Positions 10,103 to 23,245 are shown, numbered from the stretch's first letter. The stretch: DNA of 64,000 bases from Tenebrio molitor (GCF_963966145.1 NC_091046.1:10230001-10294000), one strand, 5' to 3'. The notes: generated from the sequence alone by a model not told the origin. Numbers and translations are program-made.

Positions 10103-13059
10103 AGAAATTGTTGATATTAGTTCTCAAAAGAAGTGTTCCTTTGCAACAGAAATAATTCACGCCCCTGAGTGAATGACGTTTGACACCTTTGCTTTGACGA
10201 CTGACGAAACTACGCCATACGTCAACTGAAAGAAAAGCAAGTCCACAAATTTTTTTCAACGTCACTTTATTATTGTATTCAACAGATTTATAAGCACATA
10301 TGTTAATATTCCAGATGAATATTTCGGGAAATAAAAATACGTTTAAATTGTGAAGTTGTTAATTTTTAACGATAATATTCAATCAAAGTGAGAACCATCT
10401 GTGTCAATACATTTTTATAAGTTTCTTTATTTCTTTACTGGAAGAAAAATGTTCGTTATTTTCGATCACAAGAAGTTTTTTTACACCAACCACTGCAGGC
10501 TGCAACTTAGTTTTTTTTTTTGTATTTCATCAATTTGTATACGACAAAATCAATTGTTTATCTTACTTGATATTTTTTTACTCTCCACTATCGTCTTTAA
10601 AACATAATTATTGTCAAAAAGTTCACTTCGATCTACATCTTGTCCGTTCAATGTTTCAATTTCATTTCAAAATTTTGCAGATCAACAATGGGTGGTTCGT
10701 TCTGTGGATGAACCTTCTCCAAAGTAAGTACTGTTACGAGAGCAGTTCGACCCATCTTGAATCTGCTAAGATTTAGAAAACACCAAAAAATCAAAACTAA
10801 ACTCAAATCAAAACCCACAAAGTATAATGGCCACAAGAAATACATAATGCCAAATACGACGACAGATCACTTGCAACGATTATTATCAAATGTTAGCATA
10901 CAATTGGCGGAACTTTGAAAAGTCGATATTTATTGTACAACCAGCTAATAATAATTTCTTTATTCAAGGTTCATTGATTTATTGGAAACACTCTTCGCAT
11001 GAGGGAAAAAATAAATTCAACCAAAAGTCAAAACCTTTTTTATTTTGCACAGCTTTAACTCACATCGTTTCAAACATTTAGGAAGCGCATTTTCACAATA
11101 CTAAAATATTCCAAGTACATATTACCATCATAGTAAATGATAAGGGTGTTGTAAAAAATTATCGCCTACCACATTTCACGTTGGTTCAGTCATCATTCAC
11201 GTCGATCCCGAACTTTCTTGGTATCTCATAAATCAACTTTTTAACAGCAACATGAAACCCCAAATTACTATTGTGATGCAGATTTCTAAGTACCATTAAA
11301 GTATAATTGATTTTCCGATAAAAATACGTTTTGTGAAACGCCCACAACAAACCCATAACCCTCGGTTCATCAATAACGGTTTAAATTTGAAAAGAGCGAA
11401 AAATCGAAAGTGACAGAAAGTGTTACAACTTATTTGAAAGTTGGGGACGCTTTCAGAAGACGCAAATAAATTAAATTACCACTACAGACCGTGTATACTA
11501 AACGCGCAGAAATATGGTCGGAAGTTTATGATGGCATCGCTTTTCCAAGTTGACAGAAGACATTCCCACGAAACGTTTGACAGTTCTGCTTGTTTTTCGT
11601 CTCGCGAATTATCCTCGCGTCGGTGAGCCACGTTTAAAAGGCCACCAGGTAAGCACCAGTTCGAAAAACAATAAATAAAAACGAGCGTCCCATCTGGGAA
11701 GTCGCCTAGATGCACATTCCGATCGGGGAATTTCAATGTCGCGGCGTATTTGAGCATCCCAGTAGGCGACGAATCGTTTATGAATCGTTGGCCTTGGTGT
11801 AAATTTGGCAACGTCCATAGCGTTCGCTTTCGCGCGGGAGAGAGAGGGAGAATGCAGCATGTCTGGCCGATTACATCATAGAATCACTTGACATTCAAAT
11901 ATTTGCAGGCGGCCGTTAAAAGACCGCACCAGACGAGAGTGGACGTCTGGACGAGAGAGAGGGGAGACCTTTAACGGGTTAAGTCGTTGCGTGTTCTACG
12001 CTATTTTAAAACTCTGTTTTTACTCTTTTATATTATTAAAGTCTGGTCGTTCGCTTTTACTTTCTTTCAGTTCTCGCCAGTTTGTTTACCCCCGGGCGTG
12101 TAATGAACCGCCGAAATTAAAATAACACACCTAAATATACGTCGGAAAAAAGTTGCCGTGCACACACACGCTCACATATCAACGTTTCGCAGGACGTTAT
12201 CAACGGGAAAAAATGGCGATTTGGCTTGACAGAAAGCCGGCGAATCCTGATGCGTGCTTCCACATCGGTTTTTTTCAGTCTTCACGTAAATTATACATAG
12301 CGCCGTCCTTTTCGCCTGGATAAAGAATTTACAAAATGGTTTCCCTTTGTTGTTGACATTCGAATAAAACGACCGGCTCGCTCTGAATTATACAGGGTGC
12401 TGCGCTGAAATGTTGCAACGTGCACGCTGCACCCCTGCACAAAACCTTATCTTTAATTTATGAGGGGGAGAATTCGTGTGCGCTGCAGAATAAAATTTGT
12501 TTTTAATGCATGTGTGTCGATAGCGTCCGCCAAAACGCGCCCCCTCCACTTTTCTTTTGCAAAATAAAAAATCGATTTTCTTTCGCTGCGAGTTGTATTG
12601 TTTGCATCGTGTTATGATAATTTCGTCAAAACAAACAAAATCTCGAAAACTATTAAAAGTCCAATGTCAATGTGCTACCTTAACCTTGATCTTCACAACG
12701 AGAATCTAGTAGAAAGCAGTATCCATAAAGCGTGGAATTTGAATAAAGACGCACAAAACGTGATTTTCTCCGTTTTCGTTCCATTTTCTGGTTACTGCCG
12801 CAATACAAGATAAATGAAAAATAAAAACCAAAAATGTATGACAAAGAATGAAGTGTCTGCTCGATGATAGCGCACTCGCACTGTCAAATGAAATCATCTT
12901 TTGTTCGAATCGTAGGTTTTGGTGGAAATCCATAATTTTGAACTAATCAAAGATATGGAATTAATTCGAGTAACATCAAACGGAAGCAAACAATCAAATT
13001 GATTACATGTCACGTGCAGTGGAATCAAGATGTTGCAATGTGTGTTTAGAGAGTGGATA
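10103..13059. other. Non-coding stretch, nothing firm recognised
   Basis: No conserved gene or RNA was recognised. About 11.5-12.2 kb is less AT-rich and has overlapping short frames on both strands, none resembling a known protein. At 12395 a lone CAGGGTGCTGCGCTGAAATG after TA looks like one end of a MITE, but I found no partner end. Confidence 0.4.
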
Positions 13060-13074
13060 TAGACAAAATGTGCT
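13060..13074. repeat. Target-site duplication of the LINE, copy at its 3' side
   Basis: TAGACAAAATGTGCT here is identical to 15569-15583. The bases next to the two copies differ, so the duplication is exactly 15 bases, in the normal size range for LINE insertion. Confidence 0.9.
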
Positions 13075-15568
13075 GTTGTTGTATGTATATTTAATACCTA
13101 TACAGGTTTATAAATTATCCGATTTTCGACATTTCCCACTAACTCAATAAAATACAATAAAATATAATATAATAACTAAAACTAACTAACTAAATAAAAC
13201 AATAATTCAAAACAATAACAAATTAGCAGCTTTCCAAATACAATTATCCCTCCCCACATATTGTCCCTCTTCTCCACTCAACCTTCTTCATCCATTCGAT
13301 CCCTCTTCCGTCCTCATTCAACATTTCTTCTCTACTTTCCTCTCTCTCTCTCAATTCTACGCATTCATTCAACATATGTTCTATCGTCTCCTTTTTTTCT
13401 CCACACATCCTGCACACTCTAATCCTATCCTCATTCCAATATTTATTCTCTCTCTCCTCATTTCCACACCTAAATCTTGCTATTATCACTCTCTCCTTTC
13501 TACTCTCTCTTCCTAGGTACTTTGGTAGTTCTTCCGTTATTATTTTTTCATACTTCCCATTGTACCTAGATTCCCTAATTCTCGTTCTTCTTTCCTGCAC
13601 TTGCACATCTCTGTCTCTCTGCACCAATTCATCTGTCATTGCTCTGCCTCCCTCTCGCATTCTTTCTATCTCCGCTCCTGCATACCCATTTCTTTCGAAA
13701 TATGCCTCCCTCTCTTTCCATACCCCTTTTCCTATTTCTTTCCTTTTTTCTTTCAGACACTTGCAAAATTCTACACTCTCCTCTCTCTATCAACCTCTCC
13801 TCAAATCTTATTGCTCTCTTTCCTGCTTCTATTCTTATTCCATCCCTTTTTGTTTCCTCCATCACTATATAGCCCGGTGTCTCTCTATCTACTCCTAGCA
13901 CCCATTTCAAATATTTTCCTTGCACCCCTTCCAACCCTTCTTGCTCTCTCCATCCCCATATTTCCGCTCCATACATCATCACGCTTTTCACCAGACTATC
14001 AAACATCATTATTCTCCTTCTAAAGTCATGTCCAAATTTTCTCTCTCCTATCCCCCATACCGCTCCTATTATCTTATTCGCTTTTTTCACTAACTCTCTC
14101 ACATGTGCTGCTGCTGTGTTTCTTTCATTCATCACATAACCTAAATACTTAAATTCTTTCACTTCTTCAATTTTATCCTTTTCCCATCTCCACTCATTTA
14201 TTTTTCTCCTACCACCCCCCTTTCTAAACACCATCATCTTGGATTTCTCTACATTCACCGTCAACTTTTTCCTCCTCATATATTTCTCCATGTTTCCTAA
14301 CATTTCTTTCATACCTTTCTCCTCTCTCGCTAGCACCACCAAATCATCCGCGTATGCCAAAGACCACACTTTTCTTTGACCACCACGACCCCCCCTGCCT
14401 GCCCCTTCCTGAACATCTCCTCTATATCTCCTATAAACGCTGCAAACAGGCTGGGGCTTAGTGGACAACCTTGTCTTACTCCCTTATACGTCTTGAAACA
14501 TTCACTCACTCTTCCATCCACTCTCACTCTACTTATCGTCTCTTCATATATCTCTTCTATTTTTGTTACCAGATTCTCATTTATCCCTTTCTTTCTCAAG
14601 TGTTCCCACAGTAAGTCTCTTTCCACATTATCAAAAGCCGCCTTCAGGTCTACAAAAAATGCATATAACTTGCTACCCCTCTTTTTTATCTCATTTCCTA
14701 TTATATGATTCAAGATATATACGTTGTCCATAGTCCCTCTACCTTTCCTAAATCCCGCCTGCCCGTCTGGTAACGCACCCCGCTCATTCATTTCCTTCAT
14801 CAGTCTTTCTTCCACAATGATCGCGTATACCTTATATGCCGTATTAAGGAGCGTGATCCCCCTGTAATTGCTGGCTGCATCCTTTTCTCCTTTCTTATAT
14901 ATGGGGCATATTATCCCCTCCTTCCACTCCTGGGGGAAGCCCTCTCCCTTCCACACTCCATTCATTATCTCTAACAACCTATCAACTTCCCTTTCAGTTC
15001 CATATATCCACGATTCGTTCTGTATACCGTCCCTCCCCGGTGCCTTTTTCCTTTTCAGTTTTCTTAGTTGTTGCTCTAATTCTTCTCTTGTTATCTCTTC
15101 TATTTCTCCCACTCTGTGTTGTCTCTTTTCCTTTTCTTGTCTGTTTTCCTCACCCCCCAACAACTCACTGAAGTACTTTCTCCATTCCTCCATAGTAATT
15201 CTATCACTCACTATTTCTCCTTTTTTCTTTCTTTCCCTATTTATGTATCTCCACACCTCTTCTTCCGTCTTTATACCTTTCATCTTCATTTCTTCTTCCA
15301 TCCGTTTCTTTTCCTTCTTCTCTTTGCATACTAATTTGTACCTCTTGCGTGCTCTCTTGTACTCTTCCTTCGTTGCTTTTTCTTTTTTCCAATTTCTTAG
15401 TTTCTTTCTTGCTGCTTGCTTCCCTTCCCTGCATTCTTTATCCCACCACTCGTTTTTCCACAGCCCCTTCTTCTCTCTTATCTCTATCTCTTTTTTTTCT
15501 GTTGCATTTTTTACGTTCTCGCTCAGCTCCCTCACTTTTTCGTTTATTTCTCCTTCTTCGTATTTTGC
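13075..15568 (-). mobile_element. 5'-truncated non-LTR retrotransposon (LINE)
   Basis: This 2,494-bp minus-strand element is bounded by perfect 15-bp direct repeats. It starts in the middle of an open frame, upstream of the reverse transcriptase, so the 5' part with any ORF1 and endonuclease is missing, as is common after incomplete target-primed reverse transcription. About 170 bases follow the stop codon as a 3' UTR, which on the coding strand ends in ACATACAACAAC rather than a poly(A) run. The coding strand is strongly purine-rich. The motifs fit the jockey/I/R1 group; the exact clade cannot be fixed by eye. Confidence 0.92.
13244..15568 (-). pseudogene. LINE reverse transcriptase, broken by two frameshifts
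   Basis: The product would copy the element's RNA into DNA at a nicked target. The first frame (to about 14390) carries a lysine- and glutamate-rich linker and then reverse transcriptase blocks: KAPGRDG (about 80 residues before QAGFRKGR), FVDLKAAFD with the first catalytic aspartate, and GVRQGCPLSP. A frameshift near the C-rich run at about 14380-14400 moves to a second frame holding the catalytic YADD box (LAYADDLVVLA), then FKYLGYVM and MYGAEIWGW. A second frameshift near 13710-13720 leads to the C-terminal frame with CRMCGEKKETIEHMLNEC, a C-X2-C-X8-H-X4-C zinc-knuckle-like motif typical of this group. The frame is open to the truncation point at 15568, so the first methionine-like codon near 15535 is not the original start. 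The copy cannot make one intact protein. The long T/C-rich open frames on the opposite strand are shadows of the biased coding strand. Confidence 0.9.
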
Positions 15569-15583
15569 TAGACAAAATGTGCT
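15569..15583. repeat. Target-site duplication of the LINE, copy at its 5' side
   Basis: TAGACAAAATGTGCT, identical to 13060-13074. Confidence 0.9.
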
Positions 15584-18139
15584 TCAATACAAATAAACAT
15601 GTTTGAAACTTGATTGTCAGTATTGTCGATATCTTGCACGAGCAAAAGAGGTACAATAGGGTGGGGTGACAGATAAGTCATTATGAAAAGTGTCTTCCGG
15701 TACCTTCTCTTCAACATTTAAACTTGTTTTGATCAATATAAGATATTTGTAGGAATACTGATGTCGAGAGTCCTTTTCAATTATGCATCTACCAAAATGT
15801 AAAGCATTCCACAACCTCTGATGTTTCATAAAATTAACAAAACACCATTTAATTATCCATATAATATTTTGGCAGAATGCTTGAGTAAATATTTATCGCC
15901 CAGAAGACGTTTTTATCGGAAATTTCATCAATACGAAAAATTTGATGAATTAGGCACAGATTTGATGTTGCTTACCTCATTTTGGCACATATCTGTTAGT
16001 CCTATGACAGAAAATGATCAAATTCAATCAAAGAAGCAGAAGCTGATTTAATATTTTGCAAGAAATTCAAAGACCAAGACAGCTTGGTTTACACTTTTAA
16101 AAGTGTACTTAATTACTTAATAAACCTAGTTTCTTGTGGATCGTCTATGACTTTCAATATCAGTCCGAAAAGGTTTATTTATTATCTTTATATAAACACA
16201 GTTGAAAAAATTGCACTAGCAGAGGTTTATCGTCTTTTACTTTAATGTTTCGCTTTTGCTACTTCAGCTTGATCTGCAAAGTAACCTAAATAACTCACTG
16301 CAATCAAAAACATTTATTACCACCAAAATAAACCGAATTTTTTTATCGCAATTATGTAGTTTTAACACAATCTCCAGTTTTTTAATGGTGATCATTATTA
16401 TGTGTATGCTGGGTGCCCCAAAATTCGGGGAAAACTCACTAGGGAAATGTCAACTCATGTTAGAAAATTATGAGAAAAATATCTATAATAAATAAATTAC
16501 ACATCTTTTAGATTAGAAGATATGGGGGCGTCTTTGACCTCATTTATTTTAACTATGTATTAAAAAAGATTTTGATTATTTGTTTTTTGCTAGCCAATGG
16601 TATAATAATTCTGAATGATTGTGATCAGCGTTTTCAAGAAGTGATTTTATGTCAGTTTTACCTCAAATAACATATGGCAACATGGCTTTGATTGTTCTTC
16701 CTTATTTCCGTGGATACAACAAAAATGAAATATTTTCCGATTATTATTGGGATAATTCGTCTGATATAAAGGCAAAACCTCAAGCTCTAAGGTCAATGAC
16801 GCATTTCATGTCTTCCGAAAAAAAAATTGTATGTGACCCCAAGCACCTCATTGGGGAAGAACGAATACCACCACAAGAGTACCATTTTAATTCTGGGAAT
16901 GAGAACCAATCGATGGTCTTATTTCTGGATAATACAGTGATTGCTCGAATGTTTGAAACGGAACGTTGTCCTAATGAATTCTCAATTTTCCCCTTCGTTT
17001 TTCATTCTAGTAATACTTTAAAAACCAATTTACAATAAAAATCGCCTGTTACATTCTGTTACACCATGTCATCGTGGCAAAGAGTCAATCAAATGCACTC
17101 CAACTGAATCCCAACAAACTTTTATAACTTCTCCTGCTCAGGTGGTCGCACGAAAATTTCTCCACTCCATACTTTTGGCATTTTGACTATGGATCCAAGC
17201 GATAAAATTCAATTTCCTCCATCATAACAAACCTTACGGTTAAACCACAGCTTTCTGCTAAATTTCACCACGACTTGTCCGGTGCAGAGAATCGCGTCGT
17301 AGAAAGTCACTTCTTATCCTTTTGATACAAAGATGCAATGTCGTCAGCATTTCACTCATATCCTTGAAGCCACAAGCCCTTTTTACAAAAATATTTTATC
17401 ATTGCTTGACCTCGATAAATAGATCCAACCAGTTTTGCTTCGTTTACTGCACAATACTGAGTTTAAAATTTAATTCAAAATATTGCGCAGGTACTCAGCA
17501 TTTCAGCCGTGAGATCATTTAAATTTATAGTTAAAGCAGCCATTTTTTTACGATTGCGGATCCTGTCAATTTAGTCGCTTTGTAAATTAGAGGTTATGTA
17601 AACATTTTGACGTTTAGGGTTCTTATGTTCAATCCGTTTTAATTTAAAAGAAATGAAAATGTACAAAGTGTCCTCCCCCGGCTTGGATGCAACTGTTACT
17701 CGCCGTTTCATATTTTGTATTGAATTTTCAAGCATCACTTTGACAATTCAAATCAAGTTGTCAACAGTACTGCCAATCTAGTTTAAAAGTCATAGCCTAC
17801 TTAAATTATAAATTTAAATGATCTCACGGTACATTCTTTCAAAATATTTTTAACGAAACTTTTTTGAAAAACACCTACACATATACATACTATAAATCTG
17901 ATACAGGTAGGTACTTAATGTTTTAAAAATCTATGTAGAAACTGCAGCTTCACAATTTGTTTTTTCATATTAATTAAAATTTTTTGTCAGATTCTTGATA
18001 GGAATGCTGTTGTAACTTGAACCACGGCTGCACAGATGGTTATATCAAACGTAAACAAACAAGTTGTAACTTAACTTTTCCACATTCGCATCTTCTGGAT
18101 GTTTTTATGCAATACATAACAATTTAAGATCTTATAATA
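15584..18139. other. Non-coding stretch with one unrecognised open frame
   Basis: Mostly AT-rich sequence with no recognised element. The frame at 16649-17038 is listed separately. No splice-linked conserved exon pair was found. Confidence 0.4.
16649..17038 (+). CDS. Unrecognised 129-codon open frame, doubtful gene
   Basis: A single ATG-to-stop frame of 129 aa in AT-rich surroundings, where random frames of this length are uncommon but still expected occasionally over 64 kb. The predicted protein is mixed hydrophobic and polar, with an N-terminal part rich in aromatic residues (YFRGYNKNEIFSDYYW) and no signal peptide, clear membrane segment or known motif. I do not recognise it. No promoter, splice signal or partner exon stands out. 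It may be a chance frame or a piece of a decayed gene. Confidence 0.15.
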   Translation: MSVLPQITYGNMALIVLPYFRGYNKNEIFSDYYWDNSSDIKAKPQALRSMTHFMSSEKKIVCDPKHLIGEERIPPQEYHFNSGNENQSMVLFLDNTVIARMFETERCPNEFSIFPFVFHSSNTLKTNLQ

Positions 18140-18149
18140 AAAATTAAAT

Positions 18150-18600
18150 GCTATTCGTTGGTAAGCGCATCACTTGAAAACGGCTGGACCGATTTGGCAA
18201 TTTTTTTAAAAATATTCGTAATATGTACTTCGAATAAGGTTTTTAGGGTAAGAAAAAATGGAAAAGTTGCCCGGAAAATTGTAAACTTCGGAAAAAACAG
18301 AATGTATTTTTTTCTATGGGATTTTTGTATGAACTCAAGACCATAACTCAGGATTGGAACGGTGGATATGCGTAATTTTTTTTTGTTCGTTATGGTTTTG
18401 GAAATCTTTTCAGAAAAAAATTTCGGGACAATTTAAAAGGAAAAGTCGGAAAATTCGGACAAACTGGAAACATTATTTTTGTATGCACTCTCGATCATAA
18501 TTGACGATTGGAACGACATATTTTATTGATTCTTTTTGTTTTGTCCGATATAATGCTCCCGGGATGGAAATAACTTAATTGAATGTTTTCAGTTGAAAAA
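18150..18600. repeat. Likely decayed dispersed repeat with internal duplication
   Basis: Begins near AACGGCTGGACCGATTTGGC, a phrase I associate with interspersed repeats of many animal genomes. Two blocks inside resemble each other: TGTATGAACTCAAGACCATA, then ACTCAGGATTGGAACGG (about 18328-18363), and TGTATGCACTCTCGATCATA, then ATTGACGATTGGAACGA (about 18480-18515), each followed by a similar TTTTTTGTTC/TTTTTGTTTT block. This gives a unit of roughly 150 bases in two diverged copies. Class is unknown. Confidence 0.35.
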
Positions 18601-20724
18601 CAAATCAAGATTTGGAGAAAAATCTGAAAAAATGCATTCCAGCCTAAATTAAAATAAAATTAGATTTGTTTTTATTTTTCTGTTGTTTCGCGATCTGTCC
18701 AAAAAATGTAGTTGTTTTATTTCTATTCCAATTTATTTAGCTACGTCCACAAATGTCATTTGACAGCTGATTGTCAAATTGTCAATCAAGCCAATCGGTT
18801 ACATAGTGATGAAAAATTGAATTGTAAGTTCGTCGCAATTCATTTCCTTGTTTCGATTGTTTACTTGAACATCGATCTTGCAATCGAAATCGAAATGTAA
18901 ATTAAACACCTTAAGATTCATTGTGATTTCAAATTTAACGGAAGAAAATACATGATTTGTTTGACATGAAATTCTGACTTAATTAAATTGTCACTTAAAT
19001 TTTGGAACAAAACCGCATTCTCATTTTTACTTTGTTTACACATTTCCAATAGGTTTTCACAAATTCACAAAACGATCACAAACAAGACACGTCTGTCGGG
19101 TGAGCTAGTGTATAATAAATGTCGTAGTACTTTTTTTTTGTTGCAAGTTCGCACAGTTGCATATTTTATTAATTCTTTTGTTTATTAATTTTATTTGATA
19201 TTAATTATAGGTTATAGGTGTAGTTTAATCAGCAACACTTCCAAGGCCGAGTCGATAATAAAAGTTCTTGATCTTGGTGTAACCTTTCATTGTCACTTCT
19301 TGTTCGTTACGATATTTTTTACGTCAAGCACGCTAAATCTAATCTCTTACTTGCACCTGCACGACGAACAAAAACATCTTTCATTTCATACATAATATGA
19401 AACTATATTTAACGAAACATTTTATCGAAGAAATTGCAAATATTGCACATTTAATTATGTGCCTACATATAAGGTACATTACACATACTTGTGTTTGCAG
19501 AAATGTTCGAAGGATTGTAACTGTTTGCAGGCTTGGTCGTTTAATTCGAAAGCAGTCTAGACTCGAACACAAAAAATACATTATTCCCTTCCCGGTAAAA
19601 CTTCATTTTTAGTTTAAACATGCCGGAATGGCCGCGTTTCGCAAGTGGAAAACCCCTCGTAACGGCACACTGGAAGTTTATGTAACATTTCCGATTTCGC
19701 TCGAACGAGCGTGCGACTCTGTGTTTGCCTTTAATCGATGTAGACTGATTGATCAACACAACCCATTTCTGATTCTACGGTTATTTACGAACATAAGCAT
19801 AAGCGGAATCTGATCGGCGCCGCATGGGATTTACTCGAGAATTTCCATCCGAAAATGGACATCGAAAAAGCGCCAGATCAATTAGTGCATGCGGTTTTAA
19901 CGGAGACGAGTTTGTCCGAGCGTGTGTGTTGGAAAACTGGAACGGGATCCAAGATGAAAGAACAGGTACGAGATTGGAGTATTCAGATTATATGGAAGAA
20001 AAAGAGAGATAAATGGAAAACTGGATTCGGGATCCTGGACGCTTTATCCGGAGGATTACTTTACGGGCTTCGCGCAAAAAATACATGTTTTCGATTGCAA
20101 GCTCGATAACCTATTCAGAATGAACGGCCGATTTTGTTGTAGCGTTTGATTTTCTACAACCGACCTCGATGGAGGCACCCGAATCGTTTAAAACTTGCAT
20201 TAGACGCAAACAAAACTCCGGGACTTTGGGCGAGTTTTTGCCGAACGACTGGTTCGGACTCGATCAATGCTAAACATTTCCGAAAGCTGCAAAGTGTACC
20301 AACTGGCTTAATTTAAACTTCCCGAACGTATTTTAATGGATTTACTTACTAACATTCAAACGATACGAAAAGGTAACTTTGCCGCTTTGTTTCGAAAAAT
20401 GCAAAAACTCGAACACAATGCCTCGTCCAACTCGACCGAAACTGTCACAGATTGTTGTACCACAAAACACGAAAAAAGTTTCCGCGAACATGTACGTGTC
20501 ACCGTAGGACAATGCGCAACACAAGAAACACCTCAAAAAACGATCCGAAAAAGGGGTCCTGGCAATCGAAAATGAAGCAAACACGGATACGAAGGATTCC
20601 GAACAAAGAAACGTTTCATTCAAGCAAAGGCCCTTGAACCCGACCAGAAAGACGAAAAAATAGACGACACTAAATGCAGTTCCGAAAATAATTTTAAATG
20701 TAATTAATTGGCGGTGTAAGCTTC
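18601..20724. other. Non-coding stretch, nothing firm recognised
   Basis: Several short frames occur, especially at 19.8-20.6 kb where composition is less AT-rich. None matches a family I know and no consistent exon structure is visible. Confidence 0.4.
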
Positions 20725-20732
20725 ACAATTAT
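20725..20732. repeat. 8-bp target-site duplication of the hAT element, left
   Basis: ACAATTAT, identical to 23438-23445. Eight bases is the hallmark length for hAT insertions. Confidence 0.92.
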
Positions 20733-20753
20733 TAGGGCCCGGATTTTAGGCAA
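20733..20753. repeat. Left terminal inverted repeat of the hAT element
   Basis: 21 bases, starting TAGGGCCCGG and ending TTAGGCAA; perfect inverted match to 23417-23437. Confidence 0.93.
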
Positions 20754-21506
20754 AATGGACTATTTTTATTTTTTAAGGCACATGTATGAAACTTGTCTAT
20801 AAATGATTTCTGGCTTAATTAGAGTAATTAGAGCCATATTTGATTCTGCCTATTCGGCCTAAAATGCCCTTTAAATACCTATTTTACCTTTTAACTGCCT
20901 GAACATGCCTAAAATGACCAAAAATCAATTTCATTTTTGCGGTTTTTTCCCAATTTTCGAATTCTGGGAAGTTTACGGTATTGAAAATGTAAAAGTGGTA
21001 CCTCAATAAAATTTACAATGCTTTATGATTTTAAAATTTAAGGAGATGTAATTACTGAAATGTACAAAGTGCAGTACAATACAGGAATTACTTTTTCGCT
21101 TTTACGGTTGGGACCATGATGTCAGCGGTAAATACTCCGACAATACCTAAGTACCACAAACCATTAGACTGGACTGGCATAAATTACAGAGTTTATCTGT
21201 TTGCCTGTGTTCGAAGGGGTGCAGGTATACGCGGTCTAATGTTTTCTGATACTTAGGTATTGTTAGAAGCTTTAACGTTTATAAAATGGTCCTTGCCATA
21301 AAAACGAAAATTAAAATCCCGAAGTGAAACAATAAGAGAAACCTTAAGGGTGTCATTTTCTAAAAATTTAAGAAATATAAAATTAACCATCTCCTCTGAA
21401 ATTTGGTGGGAGACGTAAATATAAGCATTACAAATTTGTCATTTCTCGTTTACTTTATCTCCGTGCAGTGGTCGTGTTTCTTGTGAACCTGTTTAAAGTG
21501 AACATA

Positions 21507-23197
21507 ATGCCGAAACAAAAAATTAGTTTACGCGAAAAAATATTACAGTGGACAAGCAAGAAAGATTTATATGAAATAAAATCAAGCCGAGAAATGTTTT
21601 GTAAAGCTTGTGGTAAACTGGTAAGTTAAGCATAATTAAAAATATGTCATTTTATATTTTTTACTTATTTGAAAATTTTATTTTTTGTAGTTTATATGCG
21701 AAAAAAAATGTCACTTGCAACAGCATGAGCAAACGGCCATCCATAAAGAGAACATTATGACACCGCTTCGGCAAACGTTGCTGACACAGAACTTGGAGGA
21801 ATCGGCAAATAGTACATTCAATATGGAACTTTGTAACGTCTTTTTAGCTGCCAATATACCATGGCACAAACTACAAAATCCTGCGTTTCAGAATTTTCTG
21901 ACAAAATATTGTGGTAGAAAAATTCCGGATGAGTCTACTTTACGGAAAAATTATTTACCAAAATGCTACAAAGATGTATGAACATACTATCTTTTAATAT
22001 TTAATTTAAAATTATTTTCACTTTTAGACTATTGACCGCATTCGGAATGAGCTGGATCCTTTTAACATATGGGTTTCAGTTGACGAAACAACAGATGCAC
22101 TTGGGCGATATGTGGCGAATTGTCTGGTTGGGAAACTTTCAGAAGATGAACCTGGAAAATCTTATCTTTTGGCGTCTAAACAATTAGAAAGAACAAATCA
22201 TGAGACAATAGCTAGATTCGTAAATCAATCTTTAGGTAAGGGTTTTTCACTTTTTTAAATTTATTTTGATTTAAAATTTCTATGCGTAGAAATCTTGTGG
22301 AGTACCAGAGTTGTTGCTGAAAAGTTTCTTTTGTTTGTAACGGATGGAGCACCATATATGATAAAATCTGGTAGACACCTTAAGGTGTTTTATCCAAAAA
22401 TTGTGCATGTCACATGCTTAGCGCATGCTTTAAATCTAGTGGCTGAAAAAATTCGCTATCAATATGAAGATGTGGATAATTTAATTTCGAACGTGAAAAA
22501 AATTTTCGTTAAGGCACCTTTGAGAGTTGAAATGTACAAAGAAAAACTAAAAGAAATGCCACTGCCTCCACAGCCAATTTTAACACGATGGGGAACATGG
22601 CTTCAGGCTGCTATGTTTTACAGCGAACACTTTGATTCCATTAAAGAAGTAAGTATATAAAAGATAAGCAAATTAATTGATTGTTAAACTGTTTTTAACT
22701 ACTCACAGGTTGTCATGTCCTTTGATGGAAGTTCTGCTGTTGCTATTCAAAAAGCACAGTCTATAATGAAGAAACCCGGAATAAAAAACCAATTAATTTA
22801 TGTTCGCAGTAATTTTAAAATAATCTGCGAAAGTATTACTCAATTGGAAAAAAATGGGTTACCTTTAACCGATTCAATCAAAATTGTTGAAAACGTATTT
22901 ACCTCCCTAAAAAAATCTCCAGGCCCTGTAGCAGCAGTAGCATTAAAAAAACTTGAAGATGTTACTGAAAAAAATCCTGGATACAAATTTCTTCTAGAAT
23001 TGGCAAGAATTTTTAGAGGTGAAGATGTGCCGGAACATGACACCAAAATGGAAGAAATTTATTACAAATTTGCGCCCATTACCTCTTGCGAGGTAGAAAG
23101 AAGTTTTTCAAAATATAAGTCCATTTTGGTGGATAACCGACAATGTTTTAAAGTAGAAAATTTAGAGCAATATCTTGTATGCAATGTAAATACGTAA
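21507..23197 (+). CDS. hAT-family transposase, five exons, apparently intact
   Basis: The enzyme would cut and move its own element by binding the element ends in the nucleus. Exons read as 21507-21620, 21691-21975, 22028-22235, 22290-22648 and 22709-23197, each joint with GT donor and AG acceptor and the frame kept, giving 484 aa and no internal stop. Visible domains: a BED-like zinc finger (C32, C35, H50, H56, spanning the first joint); VSVDETTD with the first catalytic aspartate D152; FVTDGAP with D221; CLAH (C245, H248); the RW pair at 302-303 in TRWGTW; and a C-terminal dimerisation block APITSCEVERSFSKYKSIL, with E452 in the usual ER-FS position. The protein is shorter than many hAT transposases (about 600 aa), as in the CGGBP1-like branch, to which the compact layout is similar; that placement is an inference. 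The ATG at 21507 was chosen because it precedes the zinc finger closely and gives an uninterrupted frame. A possible AATAAA lies at 23240. Confidence 0.88.
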
Positions 23198-23239
23198 CAA
23201 TGTAAATAACTAACAAACTTGTAGTATTGTATATTAATT

Positions 23240-23245
23240 AATAAA
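23240..23245 (+). terminator. Candidate polyadenylation signal of the hAT transposase
   Basis: AATAAA about 43 bases after the stop codon, inside the element. Similar A/T strings are frequent here, so position is the main support. Confidence 0.45.

Noticed and set aside
12395..12420. CAGGGTGCTGCGCTGAAATG after TA as a MITE end
   Set aside because: No inverted partner found nearby, so kept only as a note.
12900..12925. TTCGAATC string as a possible tRNA T-loop
   Set aside because: No matching A-box or cloverleaf stems around it.
13560..15606. Long plus-strand open frames of up to 242 codons rich in S, F and L
   Set aside because: They lie exactly opposite the LINE coding strand. Its purine-rich codons leave the complement free of stops, so these are shadows.
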